A stretch of DNA of 64,000 bases. Source: Rhodovulum sp. (GTDB lineage Bacteria; Pseudomonadota; Alphaproteobacteria; Rhodobacterales; Rhodobacteraceae). The stretch lies in NCBI GenBank assembly GCA_020637615.1, contig JACKKC010000012.1:18896-82895 (forward strand), read 5' to 3'. The position numbers and the translations under genes are program-made. Each line of letters begins with the position of its first letter. The first letter of the stretch is position 1. Shown here piece by piece: positions 28,726 through 36,867 of this stretch. The notes beneath the pieces were generated by a model. The model worked only from the letters and a program-made list of their open reading frames with translations, had not been told where the DNA came from and ran no database searches.

Positions 28726-28767
28726 GTTTCGGTCGCTGGCGTAGGGAAGGCCGCCAGAAAACCGGGA
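28726..28767 (+). promoter_or_regulatory. Structured leader just upstream of metK
   Basis: The short gap before metK can fold: an inner perfect stem CTGGCG/CGCCAG (28,736-28,741 with 28,752-28,757) closes a 10-base loop, and flanking CCGTTTC and GAAAACCGG can extend it with a bulge. It lies 13-50 bases before ATG 28,780, next to the ribosome binding site. The SAM/SAH riboswitch known upstream of metK in Rhodobacterales has, as I recall it, a loop that pairs with the Shine-Dalgarno sequence; I do not see that here, so I call only a leader hairpin. Confidence 0.3.
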
Positions 28768-28779
28768 TGGGATCACGGG

Positions 28780-29949
28780 ATGCATACGCGCAGCGACTAC
28801 CTCTTCACCTCTGAATCGGTGTCGGAAGGCCATCCCGACAAGGTCTGCGACCGGATCTCCGACGCGGTGCTCGACGCCTTCCTCACCGAGGACCCGGAGG
28901 CCCGCGTCGCCTGCGAGACCTTCGCCACCACCGACCGGGTCATCGTCGGCGGCGAGGTGCGGGGTCCCGCCGGGGTCCTCGGGCGGATCGACTCGATCGT
29001 GCGGAACTGCGTGCGCGACATCGGCTATGCGCAGAAGGGCTTCAACTGGGAGACCCTGACGGTCCAGAACTACATCCACGGCCAGTCCGACAACATCGCC
29101 CAGGGCGTCGATGGCGGCAACGGCAAGGAAGAGGGTGCCGGCGACCAGGGCATCATGTTCGGCTATGCCACCGACGAGACCGACGCGCATATGCCCGCCC
29201 CGATCCACTACGCCCATGCCATCCTGCGCCGGCTCGCGGAAGTGCGCAAATCCGGCGTCGAGCGGCGGCTGGGCCCGGACGCGAAATCCCAGGTGACGCT
29301 GCGCTATGCCGGCGGGCGGCCGGTGGAATGCGCGAGCCTCGTGCTCTCGACCCAGCATCTCGACGAGAACATGTCCTCGGCGGACGTGCGCGCGATGGTC
29401 GAGCCCCATATCCGCGACGTCCTGCCCGACGGCTGGCTGACGAAGGAGACGGTCTGGCACGTCAATCCCACCGGCAAGTTCGTGATCGGCGGGCCGGACG
29501 GCGACGCGGGGCTGACCGGGCGCAAGATCATCGTCGACACCTATGGCGGGGCCGCGCCGCACGGCGGCGGCGCCTTCTCGGGCAAGGATCCGACCAAGGT
29601 CGACCGCTCGGCGGCCTATGCGGCGCGCTACCTGGCGAAGAACGTCGTCGCGGCCGGGCTCGCGCGGCGCTGCGTGATCCAGCTCGCCTATGCCATCGGC
29701 GTGGCGCGGCCGCTGTCGATCTATGCCGATACCTACGGCACCGGCGAGGTTTCCGAGGCGGCGATCGAGGCGGCGCTGGGCTCGGTGATGGATCTCTCCC
29801 CGAAGGGCATCCGCACCCATCTGGCGCTGAACCGGCCGATCTATCAGCGCACTTCGGCCTATGGGCATTTCGGGCGGAAGCCCGATGCGGAGGGCGGGTT
29901 CTCCTGGGAGCGCACGGATCTCGTCGAGGCGCTGCGCAAGGCGGTCTGA
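28780..29949 (+). CDS. metK: S-adenosylmethionine synthetase
   Basis: A 389-residue cytoplasmic enzyme that makes S-adenosylmethionine from methionine and ATP. Signature motifs are present: FTSESVSEGHPDKVCD at the start, GAGDQGIMFGYA (ATP site) and GGGAFSGKDPTKVDRSAAYAARY (P-loop-like). It is full length. Domain order matches the three-part family fold. The gene follows the HTH regulator by 58 bases and is followed 14 bases later by trmB, which encodes a SAM-dependent methyltransferase, a functionally sensible pairing. Confidence 0.98.
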   Translation: MHTRSDYLFTSESVSEGHPDKVCDRISDAVLDAFLTEDPEARVACETFATTDRVIVGGEVRGPAGVLGRIDSIVRNCVRDIGYAQKGFNWETLTVQNYIHGQSDNIAQGVDGGNGKEEGAGDQGIMFGYATDETDAHMPAPIHYAHAILRRLAEVRKSGVERRLGPDAKSQVTLRYAGGRPVECASLVLSTQHLDENMSSADVRAMVEPHIRDVLPDGWLTKETVWHVNPTGKFVIGGPDGDAGLTGRKIIVDTYGGAAPHGGGAFSGKDPTKVDRSAAYAARYLAKNVVAAGLARRCVIQLAYAIGVARPLSIYADTYGTGEVSEAAIEAALGSVMDLSPKGIRTHLALNRPIYQRTSAYGHFGRKPDAEGGFSWERTDLVEALRKAV

Positions 29950-29963
29950 ACCCGTCCGGACCC

Positions 29964-30662
29964 ATGACCGATAGGGACGTCGAGGCCGCGGCGCCGCGGT
30001 TCCGCAATTTCTACGGGCGGCGGCACGGCAAGGCGCTGCGCCCGTCGCAGCGGCGGCTGATCGCCGAGCTGCTGCCCCGGCTGCGGGTTCCGGGCATGGG
30101 CGACCGCCTGCCGGTCGATCCGGCGGCGCTCTTCGGGGATGCGAGGCCGGTCTGGCTGGAGATCGGCTTCGGCGGCGGCGAGCATCTGGCGCATCAGGCG
30201 GGGCTGCATCCCGACCTCGGCCTGATCGGCTGCGAGCCCTTCGTGAACGGCGTGGCGATGCTCCTCAACCGCGTCGAGCGCGGCGGCATCGCCAATCTCC
30301 GAATCCATCCGGGCGATGCCCGCGACCTGATCGAGCTCATGCCTGCGGAATCGGTCTCCCGGGTGTTCCTGCTCTATCCCGACCCCTGGCCGAAGGCGCG
30401 GCACCACCGGCGGCGGTTTCTTTGCCGCGAGAATCTCGCGATGCTGCGCCGGATCATGCAGCCGGGGTCGGAGCTGCGCTTCGCGACCGACATCCCCGAT
30501 TATGTCGAGCATGCGCGGCGCGAAGTGGCGGAGGCCGAGGGCTTCGCCCTGGCCGGCGAGGATTTTGCCGATCCCTGGCCGGACTGGCCGGGCACCCGCT
30601 ACGAGGCGAAGGCGCTGGCGGCCGGTCGGGTGCCGGCCTACCTCACGCTGCTTCGCAACTGA
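29964..30662 (+). CDS. trmB: tRNA (guanine-N7)-methyltransferase
   Basis: A 232-residue SAM-dependent enzyme that forms m7G46 in tRNA. Family motifs are RNFYGRRHGKALRPSQ at the N-terminus, LEIGFGGGEHLAHQA (SAM-binding motif I), GCEPFVNGVAMLL, FLLYPDPWPKARHHRRRF (the PDPWPKxRHxxRR signature) and the C-terminal YEAKALAAGR. ATG 29,964 lies 14 bases after the metK stop, so the two are probably one transcript. Full length. Confidence 0.95.
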   Translation: MTDRDVEAAAPRFRNFYGRRHGKALRPSQRRLIAELLPRLRVPGMGDRLPVDPAALFGDARPVWLEIGFGGGEHLAHQAGLHPDLGLIGCEPFVNGVAMLLNRVERGGIANLRIHPGDARDLIELMPAESVSRVFLLYPDPWPKARHHRRRFLCRENLAMLRRIMQPGSELRFATDIPDYVEHARREVAEAEGFALAGEDFADPWPDWPGTRYEAKALAAGRVPAYLTLLRN

Positions 30663-30672
30663 GGCGGTCCGG

Positions 30673-30689
30673 CCCCGCGGGCGGCGGGG
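30673..30689. terminator. GC hairpin between trmB and ald
   Basis: CCCCGC and GCGGGG pair around GGGCG in the 40-base gap between the convergent trmB and ald stops. It is probably a shared terminator, although no T-run is present. Confidence 0.4.
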
Positions 30690-30702
30690 TCTCGCCCTTG
30701 CT

Positions 30703-31821
30703 TCAGGCCTTCAGCGCCGTCGCCGGATCCATGACCGCGATGCCGAGCGCCTCGCCCACCGCCGCATAGGTCAGGTTTCCCGCATGGACGTTGAGCCCGG
30801 CGAGCAGATGCGGATCCTCCGCGCAGGCGGTCCGCCAGCCCTTGTCGGCGAGCGCGAGCAACAGCGGCATCGTCGCGTTCCCCAGCGCGATGGTCGAGGT
30901 CCGCGCCACCGCGCCGGGCATGTTCGCCACGCAGTAATGCATGATGCCGTCGACCTCGTAGATCGGATCGTCGTGGGTGGTGGCATGGGAGGTCTCGAAG
31001 CAGCCGCCCTGGTCGATCGCCACGTCGACGATGGCCGCGCCGCGCTTCATGGTCGAGAGCTGCGCCCGGCTTACCAGCTTCGGCGCCGCCGCCCCGGGGA
31101 TCAGCACCGCGCCGATCACCATGTCGGCCTCGGCGACCAGTTCCTCGGAATTGCCGCGCGAGGCATAGCGGGTCTCGAAGACATCGCCGAAGACATCGTC
31201 GAGATAGCGCATCCGGTGCATCGAGAGGTCGAGCACCACCACGTCCGCGCCCATTCCGGCCGCGACCCGGGCGGCATGGGTGCCGACGACGCCGCCCCCG
31301 AGCACCACGACCTTCGCCGGGCCGACGCCGGGCACCCCGCCCAGCAGCACGCCGCGGCCGCCATTGGCCTTCTGCAGCGTCCAGGCGCCGACCTGCGGCG
31401 CGAGCTTGCCCGCGACCTCGGACATCGGCGCGAGCAGCGGCAGCCCGCCGGTGCTGTCGGTCACCGTCTCGTAGGCGATCGCGGTGACGCCGGATTTGAG
31501 CAGGTCGCGGGTCTGCTCGGGGTCGGGTGCGAGATGCAGATAGGTGAAGAGGAGTTGCCCTTCGCGCAGCCGGGCCCGCTCGACCGGCTGGGGCTCCTTG
31601 ACCTTCACCACCATTTCCGCCCGCTCGAAGAGCTCCTCGGCCGATCCCACGATCTCCGCGCCGAACGCCGCGTAATCGGCGTCCGGGAACCCCGATCCCG
31701 CGCCCGCGCCCGCTTCCATCAGAACCGAATGGCCGTGCGCGATGGCTTCGCGGGCGGCGGCCGGCGTGATGCCGACGCGGTATTCCTGGTTCTTGATCTC
31801 CTTCGGGCAGCCGATAAGCAT
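30703..31821 (-). CDS. ald: Alanine dehydrogenase
   Basis: A 372-residue NAD-dependent enzyme interconverting L-alanine and pyruvate plus ammonia. The N-terminal catalytic domain carries MLIGCPKEIKNQEYRVG, the substrate-binding Lys in VVKVKEPQP and the catalytic His in FTYLHLAPD. The NAD domain has KVVVLGGGVVGTHAARVAAG. The C-terminal part includes MHYCVANMPGAVARTST and ALGNATMPL, all typical. ATG 31,821 has GGGAGGAAGG directly upstream. The frame is open much further (to 32,181), but that region has no family character. No Lrp-type regulator is next to it. Confidence 0.96.
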   Translation of the reverse strand: MLIGCPKEIKNQEYRVGITPAAAREAIAHGHSVLMEAGAGAGSGFPDADYAAFGAEIVGSAEELFERAEMVVKVKEPQPVERARLREGQLLFTYLHLAPDPEQTRDLLKSGVTAIAYETVTDSTGGLPLLAPMSEVAGKLAPQVGAWTLQKANGGRGVLLGGVPGVGPAKVVVLGGGVVGTHAARVAAGMGADVVVLDLSMHRMRYLDDVFGDVFETRYASRGNSEELVAEADMVIGAVLIPGAAAPKLVSRAQLSTMKRGAAIVDVAIDQGGCFETSHATTHDDPIYEVDGIMHYCVANMPGAVARTSTIALGNATMPLLLALADKGWRTACAEDPHLLAGLNVHAGNLTYAAVGEALGIAVMDPATALKA

Positions 31822-32259
31822 TCCTTCCTCCCTTCGTATCCGTTGCCGGCGGTTCCGAGCATGGCGCCTGCGGCGCCCAGGTGGTTGCGCACGTGCCGGC
31901 CGTTCTTCCAGGCTCCGGGCCGATCCCACGACAAAGTCCCGGTTCGCGCAAGGATCTTCTGTCCCCGGAGCTCGATTGAATCGACCCGGGGAAACCTCCA
32001 TCGCCCCCCAGATCGACGTGCGAAGTTCCACCATGCCTCGGGTAAGAGCGGCAAGGCTGTCGTGCCGCGAATCAGGAGGGGCCGCGCGCTGGCCCCGGGA
32101 GGGGCCGGGGAGCCGTCTTGCGCGGGGGACAGGGACCGACGGAGCGGGTTGCGAGTATGCGGCCGGCACATGAGCGAGCAAACAAAGCTGTGATGGCCCG
32201 CCGGAAATTGGGAGAAAGTTCCGAGCTTCGATTTGCGCCGGGGAATTTTCTTGCTAAGT
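31822..32259. other. Divergent intergenic region upstream of ald
   Basis: About 440 bases between ald and the small HdeA-like gene without a supported gene. It must hold the ald promoter and the one for the plus-strand gene. The segment 32,200-32,258 is relatively A+T-rich (GAAATTGGGAGAAAGTTCC and GGGAATTTTCTTGCTAAGTT) and is the best place for the latter. Open frames here are Arg/Pro-rich and not convincing. Confidence 0.35.
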
Positions 32260-32283
32260 TGCCGCCGCCGCAAGACGGCGGCA
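32260..32283 (+). promoter_or_regulatory. 5' leader hairpin of the HdeA-like gene
   Basis: TGCCGCCG and CGGCGGCA form a perfect 8-bp stem around an 8-base loop (CCGCAAGA), 22 bases upstream of ATG 32,306. It may stabilise the mRNA or control translation of the small exported protein. Confidence 0.3.
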
Positions 32284-32305
32284 TGCACAGACTGGAGCGA
32301 CTGAA

Positions 32306-32569
32306 ATGAAGAGGATTCTCATGGCGGTTGCGATCGCCGGGGCCGCGAGCCTTCCGGCGTTTGCTCAGGATGCCGCAATGATGGCGTGCGCGGATTACGC
32401 CGCCATGGACAACGCGGGCCAGATGGCGGCGATCGCGGAGCTCGAATCGGCGAACGCGGAGATGGCGTCCAGCCAGGAAATGACCGCCGAAGAGATTCAT
32501 CAGAAGCTGACCGCCGATTGCACGGGCGATCTCACGCTGATGGACGTCTACAAGAGCTACTTCGAATAA
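32306..32569 (+). CDS. Small HdeA-like periplasmic protein
   Basis: An 87-residue exported protein: a clear signal peptide (MKRILMAVAIAGAASLPAFAQ) followed by an acidic helical domain with exactly two Cys (MACADYAAM and LTADCTGDL), which could form the single disulfide seen in HdeA/HdeB acid-stress chaperones. The CxDYxAMDxAGQMAAIxxLE pattern near the first Cys resembles alphaproteobacterial HdeA-like proteins. The homology is distant, so a chaperone role is inferred. ACTGGAGCGACTGAA precedes ATG 32,306 and supplies a GGAG ribosome binding site. A strong hairpin follows the gene, so it is probably monocistronic. Confidence 0.65.
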   Translation: MKRILMAVAIAGAASLPAFAQDAAMMACADYAAMDNAGQMAAIAELESANAEMASSQEMTAEEIHQKLTADCTGDLTLMDVYKSYFE

Positions 32570-32591
32570 GCCTTTCCTTCGATGAGAGCGA

Positions 32592-32617
32592 TGCGAAGGG
32601 GCGCCAGCCCCTTCGCA
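32592..32617 (+). terminator. Strong hairpin after the HdeA-like gene
   Basis: TGCGAAGGGGC and GCCCCTTCGCA form a perfect 11-bp stem with a 4-base loop, 23 bases after the stop codon, followed by AACAAAAT. The stem is strong enough for termination even without a U-tract. Confidence 0.5.
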
Positions 32618-32735
32618 ACAAAATGGCCCGCTCCGGCGGTGTCCTGGGCGAGGGATTTCCCGGCGCCACGGTGTCGCCCGCCAGTTCCGGATCGGGATTG
32701 CCGCGGAAGCGCGGGCTCGTCTATCCTAGCCTGCC

Positions 32736-33635
32736 ATGCCCAGCGCTGCAGCCTCCCCGATGGCCGGAACCTATCTGATCGCCCCCGACCCCGACGGCGC
32801 GCGGCTCACGCGCATCGTGCGCGGGGTCGACCAGACCGGCGCCGAGCAGGACATCCGGGTCGTCGAGGAACGCCCGCTGACGATCTACCTCAACGGGCAG
32901 GAGATCGTCACGGCGATGACGATCGGCGACCATCCGGCCTATCTGGCGGTGGGCTTCCTGCTCAACCAGGGCATGCTGCGGCCGGAGGACGTCATCCTCG
33001 GCGTCGACCATGACGAGGAGGTCGAGGCCGTCGTCGTCCGGACGGCGCGCCAGACCGACTACGAGGAGAAGCTCCGCAAGAAGACGCGCACCTCGGGATG
33101 CGCCGTGGGCACGGTCTTCGGCGACATGATGGCGGGGCTCGAGGGGCTGGTCCTGCCGGCCGCGCGCCTGCCGGTTTCTGATCTCTACGCGCTGGCCGCC
33201 GCGATCAATACGACGCCGAGCCTCTATCTCGCCGCCGGCGCGATCCACGGCACGGTGCTCTGCCAGGGACGGCGGCCCTTGGTCTATATGGAGGACGTCG
33301 GCCGGCACAATGCCGTGGACAAGATCGCCGGCTGGATGGCGCTCGAGCGGGTCGGCGCGGCGGACAAGCTGCTCTACACCACCGGGCGGCTCACCTCCGA
33401 GATGGTCATCAAGACGGCGCGCATGGGCGTCCCGGCGCTCGCCAGCCGCTCGGGCTTCACCGCCTGGGGTGTCGAGATCGCGCGGCAGGTGGGCCTGACG
33501 CTGGTCGGGCGGATGCGCGGCCATCGTTTCGTCTGCCTCTCCGGGGCGGAGCGGCTGGTCTGGGACGTCGACCCCGCCACGATCCCCGACGAGCCGGCGC
33601 GGCATCGCCGCAAATCCGCCGGGGAGGCGCCATGA
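32736..33635 (+). CDS. fdhD: Formate dehydrogenase accessory sulfurtransferase FdhD
   Basis: A 299-residue protein that passes sulfur from a cysteine desulfurase to the molybdenum cofactor of formate dehydrogenase. Family motifs include EERPLTIYLNGQEIVTAM, FLLNQGM, the cysteine loop, VYMEDVGRHNAVDKIAG and TTGRLTSEMVIK. The loop reads TSGCAVGT: the first, essential Cys is kept, while the second Cys of the E. coli CxxC pair is Gly. ATG 32,736 is used; ATG 32,760 is an alternative. Its end overlaps mobA by 4 bases (ATGA). The genes together look like a cofactor operon, but no formate dehydrogenase subunit is in the window. Confidence 0.93.
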   Translation: MPSAAASPMAGTYLIAPDPDGARLTRIVRGVDQTGAEQDIRVVEERPLTIYLNGQEIVTAMTIGDHPAYLAVGFLLNQGMLRPEDVILGVDHDEEVEAVVVRTARQTDYEEKLRKKTRTSGCAVGTVFGDMMAGLEGLVLPAARLPVSDLYALAAAINTTPSLYLAAGAIHGTVLCQGRRPLVYMEDVGRHNAVDKIAGWMALERVGAADKLLYTTGRLTSEMVIKTARMGVPALASRSGFTAWGVEIARQVGLTLVGRMRGHRFVCLSGAERLVWDVDPATIPDEPARHRRKSAGEAP

Positions 33636-34249
33636 TCGCCGGGGTGATCCTCGCGGGCGGCCTGTCGCAGCGCATGGGCGGCGGCGACAAATGCCTGCTG
33701 CCGGTCGGGGGCCGCCCGATCCTCGCGCATGTGATCGCGCGCCTCAGGCCGCAGGTCGGGATGCTGGCGCTGAACGCCAACGGCGCGCCGGCGCGCTTTG
33801 CGGCATTCGGCCTGCCGGTCCTGCCCGACAGCGTCGGGGATTTCCCCGGCCCGCTCGCCGGCGTGCTGGCGGGCATGGACTGGGCGGCCCAGGGGGGGGC
33901 GGAGCTGCTGGTGACCGCCGCGGCCGACACGCCGTTCTTCCCCGAGACGCTGGTGGCCGAGCTGCGCGCCGCGGCGCGCGCCGAAGGCCTGCCGCTGGCG
34001 ATGGCGGTGACGCGGAATGCCTCCGGCGGAACGGACAGGCACCCGACCTTCGGCCTCTGGCCGGTGGCCCTGCGGGAGGAGCTGCGGGCGACCCTCGCGG
34101 CGGGTCAGCGCAGGGTCGTGGCCTTCACCGAGCCGCGCGGCTGCGCGAGGGCGGTCTTTCCCCAGGCGGTTCCCGATCCCTTCTTCAACGTCAACGCGCC
34201 CGAGGATTTGGCCGCCGCCGATGCCTTCATCGCGGCCGCGTCGCGATGA
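33632..34249 (+). CDS. mobA: Molybdenum cofactor guanylyltransferase
   Basis: A 205-residue enzyme that transfers GMP from GTP to molybdopterin, giving the MGD cofactor used by formate dehydrogenase and related enzymes. The nucleotide-binding start IAGVILAGGLSQRMGGGDKCLLPVGG (LAGGxSxRMGxxDK) is intact, as are PDSVGDFPGPLAGVLAGMDWA and a C-terminal FFNVNAPEDLAAADAF. It overlaps fdhD by 4 bases upstream and mobB by 4 downstream, so it is translationally coupled to both. Confidence 0.95.
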   Translation: MIAGVILAGGLSQRMGGGDKCLLPVGGRPILAHVIARLRPQVGMLALNANGAPARFAAFGLPVLPDSVGDFPGPLAGVLAGMDWAAQGGAELLVTAAADTPFFPETLVAELRAAARAEGLPLAMAVTRNASGGTDRHPTFGLWPVALREELRATLAAGQRRVVAFTEPRGCARAVFPQAVPDPFFNVNAPEDLAAADAFIAAASR

Positions 34250-34743
34250 GGGTCTATGGCGTGACGGGCTGGAAGAATTCCGGCAAGACCACGCTCGTCG
34301 AGCGGCTGGTGGCCGAGATCACCGGCCGCGGGCTGAGCGTCTCCACGATCAAGCACGCGCATCACGCCTTCGACGTGGACCAGCCCGGCAAGGACAGCCA
34401 TCGCCATCGCCGGGCCGGGGCCAGCCAGGTCCTCGTCTCCTCGTCCAACCGCTGGGCGCTGATGACCGAGAACCGCGGCCGGCCGGAGCCGGAGCTCGGC
34501 GCCCTGATCGGGCAGCTCGCGCCGGTCGATCTGGTGCTGGTCGAAGGCTTCAAGCGCGACCGGCACCCCAAGATCGAGGCGCGGCGCGCGGCGACGGCGC
34601 AGACCCTGATCGCGCAGGGCGATCCGACGATCGAGGCCGTCGCGACGGATGCGCCGATCGAGGGGTTGCCGGTCCCGGCCTTCGATCTCGACGACGTCTG
34701 CGGGATCGCCGATTTCATCCTCGGCCGGGTCGGGCTGCGGTGA
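34246..34743 (+). CDS. mobB: Molybdopterin-guanine dinucleotide biosynthesis adapter MobB
   Basis: A 165-residue GTP-binding protein that helps MobA. The P-loop GVTGWKNSGKTTLVERL opens the protein, then STIKHAHHAFDVDQPGKDSHRHRRAGA and LVLVEGFKRDRHPKIEA, all typical. ATG 34,246 overlaps the mobA stop; the next gene starts at GTG 34,740 across its own stop (GTGA overlap). Full length. Confidence 0.94.
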   Translation: MRVYGVTGWKNSGKTTLVERLVAEITGRGLSVSTIKHAHHAFDVDQPGKDSHRHRRAGASQVLVSSSNRWALMTENRGRPEPELGALIGQLAPVDLVLVEGFKRDRHPKIEARRAATAQTLIAQGDPTIEAVATDAPIEGLPVPAFDLDDVCGIADFILGRVGLR

Positions 34744-36767
34744 CGGCCGCCTTCAATTCGATCGTCGTCGTCGACTGGTCCGCGCCGGACCGGCGCCCGT
34801 CCGATGCGGTCCGGATCGGCGTCGCCGGGCAGTGCGAGGAGGCGCCGGGAGCCTTCCCGACGCGCGAGGCGGCCTTGGACTGGCTTGTCGGTCGTCTGGT
34901 GGCGGCGCATGCCGCGGGGCGGCGGGCGCTCGTCGGGTTCGATTTTCCTTTCGGCTGTGCGACCGGCCTCGCCGAGGCGCTGACGGGCGAGGCGAGCGCG
35001 CAGGCGCTCTGGGAGCATCTGGCGGAATGGAGCGGGGACGGTCCTGAGCGTGCCGCGCAGGATGAGCATGGTCTCGCCGGGCGTCGGATCGTCGAGGCCC
35101 GGGTTCTCTCGGACCAGCCGGGCGGGACGCTCTTCGCGGCGGGCCCGGCCGGCGAGCGGGTGCTGACCGGGCTCTCCGCCCTCGTTGCGCTGCGCCGAGA
35201 TCCGGCGCTGGCGGGGGCGATAGCAGTCTGGCCGTTCGAGACCGGTCTCGCGCGCGGGGATAAGCCGATCATGCTGGCCGAGGTCTATCCGTCGCTGCTG
35301 CGGACGGCGTCGGCCGAAGGGGCGATCCGGGACGAGGAACAGGTCCGCGAGGCCGCCCGCGCCCTCGCGGCGCTCGATCGGGAGGGGGCGCTCGCGCCGC
35401 TCTTTCTCGGGCCGCCCGATCTCGATGCCGGCGAGCGCGAGCGTGTCGTTCGCGAGGAGGGCTGGATTCTCGGCGTTGGCCACGAGGCGGCCCTGCGCGC
35501 CGCGGCGCGGCCGGCGGTGCCGCCCCTGCGCAACGATTGCTTCGCCATGCCGCCGGGGGTGGACTGGGTGCCGGTCGCGGCGGCGCTGGCGAAGTTGCGC
35601 GAGGGGCTGAGCCCGGTCGCGGCGCCCGAGACCCTGCCGCTCGGCGCGGCGGGCGGGCGGATCCTGGCCGAGCCCGTGGTGGCGCGGCGGTCGCATCCGC
35701 CGGGACCGAATGCCGCCGTGGACGGCTACGGCTTCGCCCATGCCGCGCTCGGCGCCTCGCCGCATGTGCTGCCGCTCGCCGAGGGCCGGGCGGCGGCGGG
35801 CGTGCCCTATCCGGGCGAGGTGCCGCCGGGGCAGGCGATCCGCATCCTCACCGGGGCGCCGCTGCCGGTGGGCGTCGATACCGTGGTCCTGGAGGAGGAT
35901 GTCGCCCGGGACGGCGGGGTGATCCGCTTCGCGCGCGGGCTGCGGCGCGGCGCCAATACGCGGGCGGGCGGCGAGGATGTGGAAGCCGGTGCGGAGATCC
36001 TGCCCGCCGGGCATCGCCTGCGGCCGCAGGACCTCGCGCTCGCCGCGGCCACGGGGCTGGGGTCGCTTCCGGTGCGCCGGCGGCTTCGGGTCGCGGTCCT
36101 CTCGACGGGCGACGAGGTGGTGGCGCCGGGTGCGGCGGCGGCGGTCCATCAGGTGCATGACGCCAACCGGCCGATGCTGCTGGAGGTGCTGCGCCGCTGG
36201 GATTTCGAGGCGGTCGACCTCGGCCATGCGCGCGACGATCCCGAGGCCCTGGCGGCGGCGCTCGACCGGGGCGCGGGGGCGGCCGACGCGCTCCTGACCT
36301 CGGGCGGCGCCTCGGCGGGCGACGAGGATCACATGGCCGCGCTGCTCCGGCGCCGCGGGGTGCTCGAAACCTGGCGCATCGCGGTGAAGCCAGGCCGGCC
36401 GCTGGCGCTGGGTCTCTGGGAGGGGCGGCCGGTCTTCGGCCTGCCGGGCAATCCGGTCGCGGCCTTCGTCTGCGCCCTGGTCTTCGCGCGGCCCGCGCTG
36501 TTGCGCCTTGCCGGCGCCCCCTGGCAGCGGCCGCGGGGCTTCACCGTGCCGGCGGGTTTCGAGAAGGACAAGAAGGCCGGGCGGGTCGAATACCTCCGCG
36601 CCCGGCTGACGGAGGAGGGGGCGGCGGAGGTCTTCCGCTCGGAGGGCTCGGGCCGGGTCTCGGGACTCGTCTGGGCGGAGGGGCTGGTGGAGCTCGACAC
36701 CGAGGCCCGCCGGATCCGGCCCGGCGATCCGGTGCGCTATCTGCCGTTCCCCGAGTTCGGGCTCTGA
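34740..36767 (+). CDS. Fusion: RNase H-like N-terminal domain with MoeA molybdotransferase
   Basis: A 675-residue protein. Residues from about 280 on are a complete MoeA, which inserts molybdenum into molybdopterin: PVAAALAKLREGLSP, SHPPGPNAAVDGYGFAH, PPGQAIRILTGAPLP, VAVLSTGDEVV, LLTSGGASAGDEDH, and FGLPGNPVAAFVCALVF. Residues 1-275 are a separate domain with VVVDWSAPDRRPSDAVRIGVA near the start and RRALVGFDFPFGCATGLAEAL, which suggests an RNase H-like fold (inference). I do not know its function. The frame is continuous with no sign of a shift. GTG 34,740 overlaps the mobB stop, so the fusion is the last gene of the fdhD-mobA-mobB operon. An alternative is two genes, but no start with a ribosome binding site is evident at the boundary. 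Confidence 0.85.
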   Translation: MTAAFNSIVVVDWSAPDRRPSDAVRIGVAGQCEEAPGAFPTREAALDWLVGRLVAAHAAGRRALVGFDFPFGCATGLAEALTGEASAQALWEHLAEWSGDGPERAAQDEHGLAGRRIVEARVLSDQPGGTLFAAGPAGERVLTGLSALVALRRDPALAGAIAVWPFETGLARGDKPIMLAEVYPSLLRTASAEGAIRDEEQVREAARALAALDREGALAPLFLGPPDLDAGERERVVREEGWILGVGHEAALRAAARPAVPPLRNDCFAMPPGVDWVPVAAALAKLREGLSPVAAPETLPLGAAGGRILAEPVVARRSHPPGPNAAVDGYGFAHAALGASPHVLPLAEGRAAAGVPYPGEVPPGQAIRILTGAPLPVGVDTVVLEEDVARDGGVIRFARGLRRGANTRAGGEDVEAGAEILPAGHRLRPQDLALAAATGLGSLPVRRRLRVAVLSTGDEVVAPGAAAAVHQVHDANRPMLLEVLRRWDFEAVDLGHARDDPEALAAALDRGAGAADALLTSGGASAGDEDHMAALLRRRGVLETWRIAVKPGRPLALGLWEGRPVFGLPGNPVAAFVCALVFARPALLRLAGAPWQRPRGFTVPAGFEKDKKAGRVEYLRARLTEEGAAEVFRSEGSGRVSGLVWAEGLVELDTEARRIRPGDPVRYLPFPEFGL

Positions 36768-36867
36768 GGCCGGCGGGAAATGCCTGTCCCCATGAGGACA
36801 GAAGATATGTATCTCATACTAAAGGATTTTTGTGTTAACGCGATCTTGCGCTGGCTGGCCTCGGACG

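Noticed and set aside
28722..28779. SAM/SAH riboswitch upstream of metK
   Set aside because: Expected from the lineage, but the loop sequence and its pairing with the ribosome binding site, as I remember the model, are not present. Kept only as a leader hairpin.
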